Under the pieces are notes generated by a model. The model saw only the letters and a list, made by a program, of their open reading frames with translations. It had not been told where the DNA came from and did not search any database. The position numbers and the translations under genes are program-made. Source: SZUA-36 sp963801195 (lineage in GTDB: Bacteria; Pseudomonadota; Gammaproteobacteria; Xanthomonadales; SZUA-36). Taken from it: a stretch of DNA of 64,000 bases. The stretch's first letter is position 1; every line of letters begins with the position of its first letter. Below, one piece after another: positions 26,248-35,328 of the stretch. The DNA lies in assembly GCA_963801195.1 (NCBI GenBank), contig CAWDDX010000007.1:1674001-1738000 (forward strand), given 5' to 3'.

Positions 26248-27813
26248 CTAGTCGGCCACCCGCGGGTCATTTCTCCCAAACTGGTCATGGCTGGAAACCC
26301 AGTCCAGTGATGAAATGGCGGCGGCCAGTGAAATTTCACCTGCCAGCACCGTGCCGGCCAGTATCTCGGCAAACTTGTTGACCTTGCCGACGCCATAGCA
26401 ACCCATCGCCTGCAGGGCCTCCTTCTGGGTGGGCAGACCCGTCCCGCCGCCACAGGTCGCGACGATCAGTGACGGCAACGTTATGGAAAGGTAAAGATCG
26501 TGTTCCTGCGTGAGTTCGGAATACAATATGCCCATTGAAGACTCCGCGACGTTGGCCACGTCCTGCCCCGTCGCCAGGAAAACCGCGGTGACCGCATTGG
26601 CGGCATGGCAGCCGTTGTTGTTTGCGCCGGACATCATCGTGCCGATGTTGGCGACTTTGCCGTGGTAGTAGAGTGACTCGGTATCGGCGTCCATGATATC
26701 CAGCAGGACGTCACGCTTTATAACCGCCTCTGCGACGACACGCTTGCCGCGGGTCTTCAACATGTTGATCATCGAAGCCTTCTTGTCGGTGGCAAAATTT
26801 GACTCGAGGAAGAAACGCTGGATAGCTATTTCGTTACAGTTTTCAAGAATCCAGTTACACGCCGCAAACGTCGCCTTGCCGACCATGTTCATACCCGCCG
26901 CATCACCCGTAGTGAAATTGAACCGCAAGTAGGCAAACTTGGCGGCCAGGTAGTGATCGATGTAATCCAGCCTGACAAACGGATCGGTGGCTTCCGCCAC
27001 GGCCCTGATTTCAGGACGATTCGCCTTGACCCATTCCGAGAATCGGCGCGCTGAGACGGCATCTTCGAAGACGAAGACGGGCGCCCTTTGCATGTTGTCA
27101 CCGACCACCGTGCACTTAACCCCGCCGCTGCCATACAGCACTTTCATGCCGCGGTTATAGGACGCGACCAGCGTGCCCTCACTGCAGGCGAGCGGCACGT
27201 AGAATTCACCCCTGGCGTGTTCACCATTGACCAGCAGCGGACCGGCAAACCCCAGCGGTACCTGCGCAACGCCGGTGAAGTGTTCGATGTTTCCACGGGT
27301 AAGGTGCGGATCGAAAGAATAGCCAGCGATGTGTTTCAGTTCTGTCGCGGTTTTTTCGCGAATAAAATCCTGGCGTGCATGGATAATTTCTTCACCATAG
27401 TCGTCCGCACAGTCACGCGGTATATTTCCGGGCTCGACATGCGCCGTCTTCAGGGTGTCGTTCACTTCCAGGTTCAACAAACCAAACGGCGTCACGTCAA
27501 ACACCATGTCGAGTTCATGCCGCCCTTCACTCAAGGGTTCGATGTCAAGGCAAAAACCGATCAGTACTCCGAGTGGAAAATCCAGGGGACGGTCCGGGTT
27601 GACCTGCCTGAGAGGCATCGTGTTGCCGGCATCGACAGAAATTGTAATTTTGTCGTGCGGCACCTGCTGGCCGTTTAACCTGACTTGCGGTATATCCGTC
27701 AGCACGGCGGGGCTGAGGCGGTTCTTGACTGAAAATCGAACCCGGCCATCCTCATTTCTGAGGCTGGTCCGGTTATACATTTTGCTGAGCACAATCTTTG
27801 GAATGGTCTGCAT
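26248..27813 (-). CDS. Hydroxymethylglutaryl-CoA reductase with N-terminal extension
   Basis: 521 residues. The catalytic part from about residue 150 shows HMGR blocks: EHFTGVAQVPLGFAGPL, MNMVGKATFAACNWILEN, MMSGANNNGCHAANAVTAVFLATGQD, GGGTGLPTQKEALQAMG and a late His in WVSSHDQFG. It would reduce HMG-CoA to mevalonate, or run in reverse during mevalonate use. Residues 1-125 form an extra domain starting with FSVKNRLSPAVLTDIPQVRLNGQQVP that I cannot name. Most gammaproteobacteria use the MEP route, so the gene is noteworthy. No other mevalonate gene is in the window. Confidence 0.92.
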   Translation of the reverse strand: MQTIPKIVLSKMYNRTSLRNEDGRVRFSVKNRLSPAVLTDIPQVRLNGQQVPHDKITISVDAGNTMPLRQVNPDRPLDFPLGVLIGFCLDIEPLSEGRHELDMVFDVTPFGLLNLEVNDTLKTAHVEPGNIPRDCADDYGEEIIHARQDFIREKTATELKHIAGYSFDPHLTRGNIEHFTGVAQVPLGFAGPLLVNGEHARGEFYVPLACSEGTLVASYNRGMKVLYGSGGVKCTVVGDNMQRAPVFVFEDAVSARRFSEWVKANRPEIRAVAEATDPFVRLDYIDHYLAAKFAYLRFNFTTGDAAGMNMVGKATFAACNWILENCNEIAIQRFFLESNFATDKKASMINMLKTRGKRVVAEAVIKRDVLLDIMDADTESLYYHGKVANIGTMMSGANNNGCHAANAVTAVFLATGQDVANVAESSMGILYSELTQEHDLYLSITLPSLIVATCGGGTGLPTQKEALQAMGCYGVGKVNKFAEILAGTVLAGEISLAAAISSLDWVSSHDQFGRNDPRVAD

Positions 27814-28196
27814 GATTTCTGTCCCGTTCAGGAACTGATTTTATGATTTTATCACGGCCATTCCCGATCCAAATTGACCTGACGCAAGCGCATGGCGCCT
27901 TGCCCGAAAATTCGGTAAGGTCACGTGCCGCTCTACCCGGGCCAACGCGGGATGAACCTGCACTTCATATTGGTATTCGAACACAATGTACAACAGTCTT
28001 TTGTGCCGTGCCTGCCGATCCTACCCAATAAAACAGTGTATAAAAATCCCGGAACTGAATATCGGCCATGGAATGGGGGACGGTCGAAATGCTTCAGCCC
28101 CGGGGTAACAAAGCCGCTATTTAATAGGACGTAACAACAACGGTGCCAGACCACGCGCCTCCAGCAACCAGGTCAAGACTGGAACAGGCGCGCGAT
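27814..28196. other. Intergenic region between pilE and HMG-CoA reductase
   Basis: 383 bases with no supported gene. It lies upstream of the HMGR gene and downstream of the pilin operon, so it should hold the HMGR promoter. I saw no repeat or RNA motif. Confidence 0.45.
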
Positions 28197-28580
28197 TTAC
28201 TTCCAGCATTCGACCGGCAGACGTACCTCGCCGGTTTCATCCAGCGTCAGGGTGACGCAATCAATTCCTTTCTCCTCATCTGCTGCCTGGCCACCTTGCG
28301 CCGTCGCGACGAGTGTGAACGATGTAGCCGTGGTGTCGAGCATTGAATAGGTATATTTCACGGTATTCGGAGGATTGAAAGCGGTGTTGTAGCTGATGTG
28401 ATCTGCGCGCCAGGCGTGCTGGCGATTGGCCCAGTCCAGCAACTCCGCCTTGGCCTCTGAACGCTCCGATTTACGGATAAATCGCGCGTAGGATGGATAG
28501 CTAAGCGTGACCAGGATTGCAATCACAGCCACCACAACCATCAGCTCAATTAAAGTAAAGCCACTTTTAAGGTCTTTCAT
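28197..28580 (-). CDS. pilE: Type IV pilin-like minor pilin PilE
   Basis: 127 residues. Class III leader MKDLKSG followed by FTLIELMVVVAVIAILVTLSYPSYARFIRKSERSEAKAELLDWANRQ, with cleavage after Gly7 and Glu at +5. The C-terminal D-region has two Cys (IDCVTLTL...VECWK) for the usual disulfide loop. Size and features match PilE minor pilins that prime pilus assembly. It is the last gene of the minor-pilin operon, 50 bases after pilV. Confidence 0.92.
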   Translation of the reverse strand: MKDLKSGFTLIELMVVVAVIAILVTLSYPSYARFIRKSERSEAKAELLDWANRQHAWRADHISYNTAFNPPNTVKYTYSMLDTTATSFTLVATAQGGQAADEEKGIDCVTLTLDETGEVRLPVECWK

Positions 28581-28630
28581 GCCGCCCTCTTTCTAAGCAG
28601 TCATCAGCGAGTGTGTTGCTTCTGCATGTC

Positions 28631-30790
28631 TCATGGGCAATTGTCTGCCTGCGCCACAATGGTCATGTGCAAGATCACATTTTGACTGATGTTTGAAAAA
28701 GTAAAGATCGTAAGTTCACCCGTGATGCCCGAATCCGGGTTGGCCACGGTATTGTCACCGGTGACCTGTACACCGCTGAAAGCCGTGCTGTCAGTGCATA
28801 CTTTGCGGTTGAGTACCGTGGTGGAACTGCCCGTCACCTTGAGTCCGTTATAGTCCGAAACCGATATCGTTCCAATCACCGGAACAGGGTAAAGATCACA
28901 GGTGTAGGCTTTGCGAGCCTTGTTGTTTTCAACGATGGTCTCTATTTCACAACTCATAGCCGGAGGATTTTGTTTCACTCTCACCGTTTCTATGTTGATC
29001 TGGTTCGAGCCTGCCTTGATGTCCCCATACACCAACGCGCCGTTCGTACGGGGCAAACCACCGATATCAAGACTCACCGGCATGGCTTCAGTGTTTTCAA
29101 ACTCGTCATCCGGATCGATCGGGTTGGTATCGGTTAAACCGGTATTGGAAAGTTCGATGTGTGCGCTGACGTCGGTAAGGACATTAAAATGCGTTTGTGC
29201 AACCCCGACCTCGCCGCGACTGAAGGCGGTGCGGTCTATGTCACTGATCGGTGAGTTTGTAACTGTAATGGCTGACGACCCCCTGTTCCAGTTGGCCAGC
29301 GCGGTCACATCCACATCGTAAAATGGCATGATTTCAAGCCATGGCGGATCTTTCAACAAGTCGCAGAAATCGCTGAATTCCCCGACACCGTTCGCCTGCA
29401 GACATCTGATTTTTTTCAATAGATCAGCATTGATGTAATCGATGTAAATGCCCCGGGACATCGCCGGCTTGATGGAACTGGCGCTGGTTAAGGATATTCC
29501 CCACCAATTCAGCCACCAGGGAACGCTATAGCTGACCTGCGGCACTATCGCGGGGTAGCCGGGTATGCTGATCGCCTGGCTAAAATCGGTCACGAAATTA
29601 ATGACGGAATTGCTGTATTGGGAATTGAAATTGGTTGGATACTCCGCCTTGAAGACATCCAGGTTTTGTTGCAATAGATCGGTTGTCAGCGTGAACAGAC
29701 CATTCTTTCGAATGAAACGGCAGGCTTCCAGGTAGTCATCGCCTTCCTTCGATAGTACTTTTTCACCATTAACGATCCGGTAATGCGCATGGTCTCCAGA
29801 AAAGTTGAAACCTCCGGCGTCGCCGCTGAATGCCGGCCTGAATGAATCGTATCTATCGGCAGCACCACTTGCATCGTGGTGGTCCTTACAGCAAATGGCG
29901 CATTCGGCGGGTTGACCGGATACGTTTGCCGATACGCTGCCGGTGCGTTTACTGACTTCTTCCCCGGACGCGTAGAAGCTCCCGTTCCACAGAGCCGGCG
30001 GGTCAGCGGTACCCAGGTTTGCGTTCATCGTGCAAATGCAGTTTGCGACCTTGAATTCCTCGCGCCGTTGCAGGTATGCATTATCTTGCGTGGTTAAAAA
30101 TGTCACCACGTCAAACTTGGTGATGACATTTTCGCCCTTGTTGGTGATTTGTGGTTTGGGTGTGGTCGAGCCCTTGAGCTTATCCGAGCCCAAAGCGATT
30201 TCCACGACGCCCGGGAAATCGTCGGGATTGAAGGGAACCCTGGGTGGCGTATTTGAATCCACCCTTGCAGACACACGACCCGTATTGAAAATGGAGGTCG
30301 CGTCAATAATATCGACCAGTTCGACATCCTGTGAATCGCCCAGGCCATTCACCCAGCTCACGGTGATTGCCGCCAGTTTCAGATCGGGCCGAAAAGCACC
30401 CGAATCGCCCGTGAAAACCTCTGTTGTCCCATCGGCATTCTGCACATAGGCGTCAATCGTCCATGCAACCGTGAATTGCATGTTTCCCACGCTCACCGTG
30501 CTGCCATTCGCACAGGTTTCCAGGTCATCAAACCCCACCTGGTCCGTGCTGCACGAACCAGCGCCGGTATCAGCCATGGTATAAAACGAACGCATGGTTT
30601 CAATTTGTTGCTCAGCCAGGTTCATCGCGATGGTGCGCTGCTTGGCCACCGTACTGTAGCGGGTCAGTTTGCCCTGCAGATTCGCTATCGCGGCCATGCC
30701 GATCGCCATGATCAGAATTGCGATCATGATCTCCAGGAGCGTAAAGCCTCGGCTGATCGGGTATTTTATGGGCCTGTGTGAATGAATCAT
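28631..30790 (-). CDS. pilV: Very large PilV-type minor pilin (719 aa)
   Basis: The leader (MIHSHRPIKYPISRG, cleavage before FTLLEIMIAILIMAIGMAAIANLQGKL, Glu at +5) and the following NLAEQQIETMRS are those of PilV/type IV pilus modification proteins. PilV is normally 150-200 residues; this one continues for over 500 more. Around residues 250 and 298-307 are CICTMN and CAICCKDHHD, followed by His-rich GDHAHYRIV, suggesting a metal site. The distal region is beta-rich. It lies 10 bases after pilX in the operon. The extra domain may take the tip-adhesin role normally played by PilY1 (inference). Confidence 0.85.
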   Translation of the reverse strand: MIHSHRPIKYPISRGFTLLEIMIAILIMAIGMAAIANLQGKLTRYSTVAKQRTIAMNLAEQQIETMRSFYTMADTGAGSCSTDQVGFDDLETCANGSTVSVGNMQFTVAWTIDAYVQNADGTTEVFTGDSGAFRPDLKLAAITVSWVNGLGDSQDVELVDIIDATSIFNTGRVSARVDSNTPPRVPFNPDDFPGVVEIALGSDKLKGSTTPKPQITNKGENVITKFDVVTFLTTQDNAYLQRREEFKVANCICTMNANLGTADPPALWNGSFYASGEEVSKRTGSVSANVSGQPAECAICCKDHHDASGAADRYDSFRPAFSGDAGGFNFSGDHAHYRIVNGEKVLSKEGDDYLEACRFIRKNGLFTLTTDLLQQNLDVFKAEYPTNFNSQYSNSVINFVTDFSQAISIPGYPAIVPQVSYSVPWWLNWWGISLTSASSIKPAMSRGIYIDYINADLLKKIRCLQANGVGEFSDFCDLLKDPPWLEIMPFYDVDVTALANWNRGSSAITVTNSPISDIDRTAFSRGEVGVAQTHFNVLTDVSAHIELSNTGLTDTNPIDPDDEFENTEAMPVSLDIGGLPRTNGALVYGDIKAGSNQINIETVRVKQNPPAMSCEIETIVENNKARKAYTCDLYPVPVIGTISVSDYNGLKVTGSSTTVLNRKVCTDSTAFSGVQVTGDNTVANPDSGITGELTIFTFSNISQNVILHMTIVAQADNCP

Positions 30791-30799
30791 TGTCCCACC

Positions 30800-32353
30800 T
30801 CAGTCGAAGGTCGCCTGATCGGACCAACTGCCTGCAAGGTTTCCGAGAATAATCAAGGGGTGGATCTTGTTGAGAATGTCCTCGATAAAGACTACGGTAA
30901 AACTGCCCGCCAATGCGGCGGAACCCGGATCGTTGATGATTGCACCATAGAGAATCGGGCCGCCGACAAGGGATACGGGAATACTGTCTTCGGTTTGGTC
31001 TTCCGGGGGCGTATCCGGATCAGTTATAACCAGTACGCCATAAAATACGGTATTACCGTTCATCGTCACGCCGCCGGTCGCTACCAGTGCAACCGGTGTC
31101 GTTGCAGTACCGACCTCCTTACCCGCCAGGTTACACTGACCATCCACCCAGACCAGTCCCACGAGGCTGGTATCAACCGTAGAACAATCCGCCAGGATCG
31201 TATCGGCCGCATCACGGACCACATGGTACTCCGAACGCGCAACACCAAAATAGAACTCGAAAATATCATCCGGATAGGCCGGGTCGTTATCGACAACATC
31301 AAAAAATTCACGCCCCGGGTCATAGCCGGGCGTATGACTGAGTGAACCCAGGGCTTCCTTGTCGGGGCACGAGCAACTGTCGCAGGTGACATACTCGACA
31401 CCGGCGGCATCCGTCCACGAGTGCCATTGATCAGTGCTCCTGGAAGCAAGAAATTCTTCCAGCTCACAGGTGGCGACACTACCGGTGGCCGCTTTGAGGT
31501 TACCATCCGCATCCGGCACTTCCGGTTCCAGTTTCGCATCATGTCTTGACCAGATGGAAACCGGGACACCAAGGCCGCCCGCGTTTGGAGCGACCACAAC
31601 ATTGAGCGTACCCGTCGGAGAAATAGAGTTGAACGTCATGATGGGAACTGCCGGGGGGCCACCACCCGGTTCAACATTGGCCAGTATTTGCGTGATTATC
31701 GCCTCGGCGCCACCTTCATCGGCCGTAATATTGGCATCGGCATAACCTGTCGACACTACCTTGATGGCTGCGTTTATATCCGATGGCGTGCCGGTGGGGG
31801 AGCATTTGGCAAGGGTTGCGGCATTACCGGGGTCGAACTTGTCCTGGTCGTAGTCAATGGCGCATAGCAGGGCCTGGACTTTATAAAGTTCTACCGCAGC
31901 GGGGGGATCGCTTTCATCCAGTTCCAGCACAAGTGCCCCCAGCGGCAGGTAGGTGTTGGGTGTTTGTGCACTGGTGTCTTCAACATAATAAAAGACATTT
32001 TCACGAACGAAACCGTCGGCGCGTCCCTCGGCTGCAGGGGGTACGGCGGAACAAGGCAGCGGGACCGGGTCGGCCACGTCCCTGCAAGGCAGCCAGTGAT
32101 GATTGGCGCCGGCGGCCCCCGGCAACCAGCCATCCTCTTCAAGCGAATTCAGTTTCCTGATGTTGCGTGTAAAAAAACGCTTGGCATGACTGATGCCTGC
32201 TTCCGCTGCATGGGTTGCCAATTTGGAGCGCCGGTCATTGCCGGAAATGATCTGCTCGTAAGCAGTAATCCGGGCGTTGAAAAAAATCATGGTCGACATC
32301 ACGATCAACAAAATGACCACCAGCAACAAAGCCGCTCCGCGTTGTTTCTTCAT
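30800..32353 (-). CDS. pilX: Large PilX-type minor pilin (517 aa)
   Basis: Starts MKKQRGAALLLVVILLIVMSTMIFFNARITAYEQIISGN, the PilX N-terminus in which the usual pilin Glu+5 region is GAALLL. Family PilX proteins are about 170-200 residues; here a 350-residue extension follows, with CDSCSCPDK near residue 323 and a C-terminal segment (VALVATGGVTMNGNTVFYGVLVITD, GPILYGAIINDPGSAAL) like those of exported PilX/PilY-type proteins. Start 32353 is taken from the leader; a GTG at 32410 would add 19 residues without a ribosome site. Between pilW and pilV in one operon. Confidence 0.83.
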   Translation of the reverse strand: MKKQRGAALLLVVILLIVMSTMIFFNARITAYEQIISGNDRRSKLATHAAEAGISHAKRFFTRNIRKLNSLEEDGWLPGAAGANHHWLPCRDVADPVPLPCSAVPPAAEGRADGFVRENVFYYVEDTSAQTPNTYLPLGALVLELDESDPPAAVELYKVQALLCAIDYDQDKFDPGNAATLAKCSPTGTPSDINAAIKVVSTGYADANITADEGGAEAIITQILANVEPGGGPPAVPIMTFNSISPTGTLNVVVAPNAGGLGVPVSIWSRHDAKLEPEVPDADGNLKAATGSVATCELEEFLASRSTDQWHSWTDAAGVEYVTCDSCSCPDKEALGSLSHTPGYDPGREFFDVVDNDPAYPDDIFEFYFGVARSEYHVVRDAADTILADCSTVDTSLVGLVWVDGQCNLAGKEVGTATTPVALVATGGVTMNGNTVFYGVLVITDPDTPPEDQTEDSIPVSLVGGPILYGAIINDPGSAALAGSFTVVFIEDILNKIHPLIILGNLAGSWSDQATFD

Positions 32354-32418
32354 GTCTCGGAACAGTTGCAAAGTGCGTCCATTATTCGAATGGATCAATG
32401 TGGCTTCCACAATTTGGG

Positions 32419-33105
32419 TTAAACCCGGAGGTACTGATTTCTGATCTGTACCTCGTCCGTGATAGACCGGCTAATCGTTGCGTTGGCTATGAGTGCGGCG
32501 CTGATCGTGATACTGACCTGTTCGACCCCCACCTGGATCATATGGCCATTGCTCAGGTTTTCAGCAATATCGGTAAGGCTGTCGTTATGCACAAATTGCA
32601 GCGCAGTGATATTCATCAATAGCGGGTCCGACATATCTGTCCAACCGGCATCGGTGATCGACGTGTCGCAACTGCTGTTTTCCCCGTAATGGACCGAAAT
32701 TCGCCCGACCCCGGCAATCGTTCTCAGGCGGTACACCACGTTGGCAACCTGGTCAGATCTCTCTTCGCTGATATCGTCGTAGTTGACAAGCAGACAGTCG
32801 GCTGCGCCGTTTGCGTCCACATCGCCGACAGTGATACCGCTCATGATAGCTTGCGTGCTTAGAAAACCGGCCAGGGCGTCTGCATCGTAACCAGCGCGGC
32901 GGACATCCCGTGAAATAATCTGCATGGCCGAACGTAATTCCGCGGTCAATTGTGTCATGTGTATCAGTTGCGTATTGGAACTGAACACATTGGCGGAAAG
33001 TTTCACCGTGGCCAGTGAAACCACCAGCGAGATGGCCAAGGCAATCATCAGTTCAACCAGCGTAAAGCCCTTTGAATGAACCCGTCGAAATGGCCGTTTG
33101 ATCAT
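32419..33105 (-). CDS. pilW: Minor pilin PilW
   Basis: 228 residues. Leader MIKRPFRRVHSKG then FTLVELMIALAISLVVSLATVKLSANVF, Glu at +5. The region LTAELRSAMQIISRDVRRAGY is the PilW hallmark, and the C-terminus IRNQYLRV is also typical. ATG 33105 overlaps the fimT stop as TGATG, so I prefer it to ATG 33114. It connects the fimT/GspH-like and PilX subunits in the priming complex of type IV pili. Confidence 0.9.
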   Translation of the reverse strand: MIKRPFRRVHSKGFTLVELMIALAISLVVSLATVKLSANVFSSNTQLIHMTQLTAELRSAMQIISRDVRRAGYDADALAGFLSTQAIMSGITVGDVDANGAADCLLVNYDDISEERSDQVANVVYRLRTIAGVGRISVHYGENSSCDTSITDAGWTDMSDPLLMNITALQFVHNDSLTDIAENLSNGHMIQVGVEQVSITISAALIANATISRSITDEVQIRNQYLRV

Positions 33106-33683
33106 CAAATACATGTGGGGAAACCAACAAGTTTGTATTCCGTCGGCGAACATTTACTCACCCGGCCGGTGGGTGTGACCGCAACATTTACCAGGAAGTC
33201 TTCGGCTTTGTTTTTGACCTGAATGACCAATTTATCTGAGTGGCTGAAGGTGCCGCGTACCGGGTTTATGTGAAAGTGGTCATTGTCTGTTAAGGCCGCC
33301 GTTATCTGCAATTGTGAAAATCCGGGATCGGAGGTATTGGACAAAATCATGGGTTTATCGCCGGCAGCAAGCCTGCAATCCGTGGTTTCAGCGGCCTCCA
33401 GACAATCACATGTCTGGTTCTTGCCCTTTTCAGCGCCAAAACACCAATTGACCCCATCAGCGTGCTTTCTGAACGTAATGGTAATCCAGCTATTTCGTTT
33501 GGCGGATTCCATTCTGACATTTTCAAAATAGGCGCCGATAAGGTTGGTCGACCCGGCAACCGTTCGCTTGTCAATAAATCCGGAAAACGAGGGTACACTT
33601 AACGTCATCAAGATAACGATGACAGAAAGCGATACCAGCAGCTCGGTCAGCGTAATACCCGATTGTTGGTCAAGAGTCTTCAT
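33105..33683 (-). CDS. fimT: FimT/GspH-type pseudopilin
   Basis: 192 residues. Leader MKTLDQQSG then ITLTELLVSLSVIVILMTLSVPSFSGFIDKRTVAGSTNLIGAYFENVRMESAKRN, the GspH/FimT N-domain. The C-terminal half contains five Cys (WCFGAEKGKNQTCDCLEA...DCRL and a late KCSPTEYKLVGFPTC). Start 33683 follows AGGGGAAAC. First gene of the operon fimT-pilW-pilX-pilV-pilE. Some FimT proteins bind DNA for natural uptake; whether this one does is not evident. Confidence 0.88.
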   Translation of the reverse strand: MKTLDQQSGITLTELLVSLSVIVILMTLSVPSFSGFIDKRTVAGSTNLIGAYFENVRMESAKRNSWITITFRKHADGVNWCFGAEKGKNQTCDCLEAAETTDCRLAAGDKPMILSNTSDPGFSQLQITAALTDNDHFHINPVRGTFSHSDKLVIQVKNKAEDFLVNVAVTPTGRVSKCSPTEYKLVGFPTCI

Positions 33684-33954
33684 GTTTCCCCTTTTACCTA
33701 TAAACACAGACGTCCAACCTGTCATATCACCCTTGGTCAACGCGTCGAGTTTTTCTGTGGACGTCCAGTTTCACGGCTCGACAAAATCATTCCGTTGATT
33801 TCTATCTACCCATACGATGCGCCTGACGCGGAACATGATCTACTGTTGAATCTGCCAGATATTGCTGGTAATTTTGCGTGTAGGCAGTTCCGGGAAAAGA
33901 GGGTATTGTTGTTGCAACAATTCACTCCCCGTCGAGTGTCCTTAGGAGAGCAAA

Positions 33955-34116
33955 ATTAAATTCGAATTCTTCAAACAGCTCGCTTGTTCTCACAAATGGG
34001 AACTGGCGCCAACCCATCACCAGGTCAGTAAAGACAGCAACAAGGTGTTATGGGTTTGTCCGAAGTGTAAAAAACTCATTGAAAGGGTCCGTTGGAGGCC
34101 ACCCGACCAGGACTGA
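33955..34116 (+). CDS. Small zinc-ribbon-like protein (53 aa), apparent ATT start
   Basis: The frame reads IKFEFFKQLACSHKW, then ELAPTHHQVSKDSNKVLWVCPKCKKL and ends in WRPPDQD. Cys/His residues (ACSHKW, THH, CPKC) suggest a zinc-binding knuckle. An in-frame stop lies at 33943-33945, and no ATG, GTG or TTG lies before the Cys/His core. The only possible start is ATT 33955, preceded by AGGAG at exactly six bases. AUU starts are known (infC). Alternatively the gene is a 5'-truncated remnant. Function unknown; divergent from the pilin operon. Confidence 0.5.
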   Translation: MKFEFFKQLACSHKWELAPTHHQVSKDSNKVLWVCPKCKKLIERVRWRPPDQD

Positions 34117-34399
34117 AAGTGTCTATTTAACTGAAGGCGTTTATCCCGGAATGAGTTCAGTACCACGAGTCAAATCCCTATGAACCCATGGTATCGAACC
34201 GCTTTAGTAGTACTCCCCTAATGTTTGAAATGTCGGAACTGCTGATAAATTTACTGCAGCGCCCCCTGTCTTCTTGATTCCCGTGATAAAAACCACGAAA
34301 CCATCATCTGTTAAAGCCTCTTACGAGGTTACTGGCAACAATGACAGAATTTTTGCGTAAAAATACGGGAATAGAATCAAGCGATTCCGGAGCGGTCTT
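34117..34399. other. Intergenic region downstream of two convergent genes
   Basis: About 280 bases between the small zinc-ribbon ORF and the response-regulator stop. No gene or clear hairpin was recognised. Confidence 0.4.
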
Positions 34400-35035
34400 T
34401 CAGGATACCAGGTCGTGTTTTATGGCGTACTGGATGAGCTCGGAGTTGGTTTTGATATCAAGATCTTCCATGATTTGATACTTGTGGAAGGCAACGGTTC
34501 TGACGGTGATATTGAGGGCGGAAGCGACCTGTTTCATGGTCTTGCCCTCGGCGAGCAGCTGCAAAACCTCACGCTGGCGCAAGGACAGTGAGCCATGAAC
34601 TTTGTGGCCACCGGGGTTCTTGATAAACGCGTTGATCATGCCCTTGGCAATGATGGGTGTTATATAGCTGCCACCACCAAGCACCGCATCGATGGCCTGG
34701 AACAATTCGGAGGCTGCCGAGCTTTTTAGCAGATAGCCGTTGGCGCCGATTCGAAATGCCTCGGTAATCATATCGGGGTCTTCGTTGACAGTGAGAAATA
34801 TCAGCTTGATCTCGGGGTATAGCTTTTTGAGCTTTTCACCCGCATCGAAACCATTGAGATTAGGCATGGAGATGTCGAGTATAACGACTTCCGGCTTTAG
34901 TTTTGACACCATGGACAGCATTTGTCTGCCATCAGACGCCGTACCGACGACGTCATATCTGGATTCAAGCAGGCCGCGAAATGCTTCGACAAGAAGCAAT
35001 TGGTCATCTGCCAGGAAGATTCGGGGACGTTGCAT
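34400..35035 (-). CDS. NarL/FixJ-type (LuxR HTH) response regulator
   Basis: 211 residues. A receiver domain starts RIFLADDQLLLVEAFRGLL, with phosphoacceptor Asp in VVILDISMPNLNG and Lys in NGYLLKSSAA. A LuxR-type C-terminal HTH follows: LSLRQREVLQLLAEGKTMKQVASALNITVRTVAFHKYQIMEDL. No kinase gene adjoins it in the same operon; the hybrid kinases nearby are on other transcripts and could be partners (inference). ATG 35035 is preferred to an upstream TTG. A 214-bp inverted-repeat element sits about 80 bases upstream, in its promoter region. Confidence 0.92.
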   Translation of the reverse strand: MQRPRIFLADDQLLLVEAFRGLLESRYDVVGTASDGRQMLSMVSKLKPEVVILDISMPNLNGFDAGEKLKKLYPEIKLIFLTVNEDPDMITEAFRIGANGYLLKSSAASELFQAIDAVLGGGSYITPIIAKGMINAFIKNPGGHKVHGSLSLRQREVLQLLAEGKTMKQVASALNITVRTVAFHKYQIMEDLDIKTNSELIQYAIKHDLVS

Positions 35036-35114
35036 CAGATTCACATTTACCAATCATCTATTACACCAGTCTACACCATTTGTGCGTCAAATTTCTGCGT
35101 CCGTGGTGGATTCA

Positions 35115-35328
35115 CAGGAGCCTGTCGGGTTTGACCGATCATAGCGAGGGGAAGCCGATTTGAGTCAGATTTTTCGATCTTTTAAGGAGAATAGCACCGC
35201 TATTTGACGCAAAAGAACGGGAAATCTGGCCAAACCCGGCTTATCCGCACGACCACATGGATGTGGGAGGTAGGGTAACGCATGGAGCAGTTGCCGAGTA
35301 GATCATGTTAAGTCCAACAGACTGCTAG
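35115..35328 (+). repeat. CTAG-ended MITE-like element, copy 1
   Basis: 214 bp with inverted ends: left AGGAGCCTGTCGGGTTTGAC, right (complement) CTAGCAGTCTGTTGGACTTA. Internal palindromes ATAGCACCGCTAT and CCACATGGATGTGG are shared by all three copies (others at 47313-47572 and 62469-62683). No coding potential, so a non-autonomous element or structured RNA. Its right CTAG contains the TAG stop of the minus-strand membrane-protein gene that ends here. Confidence 0.9.
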
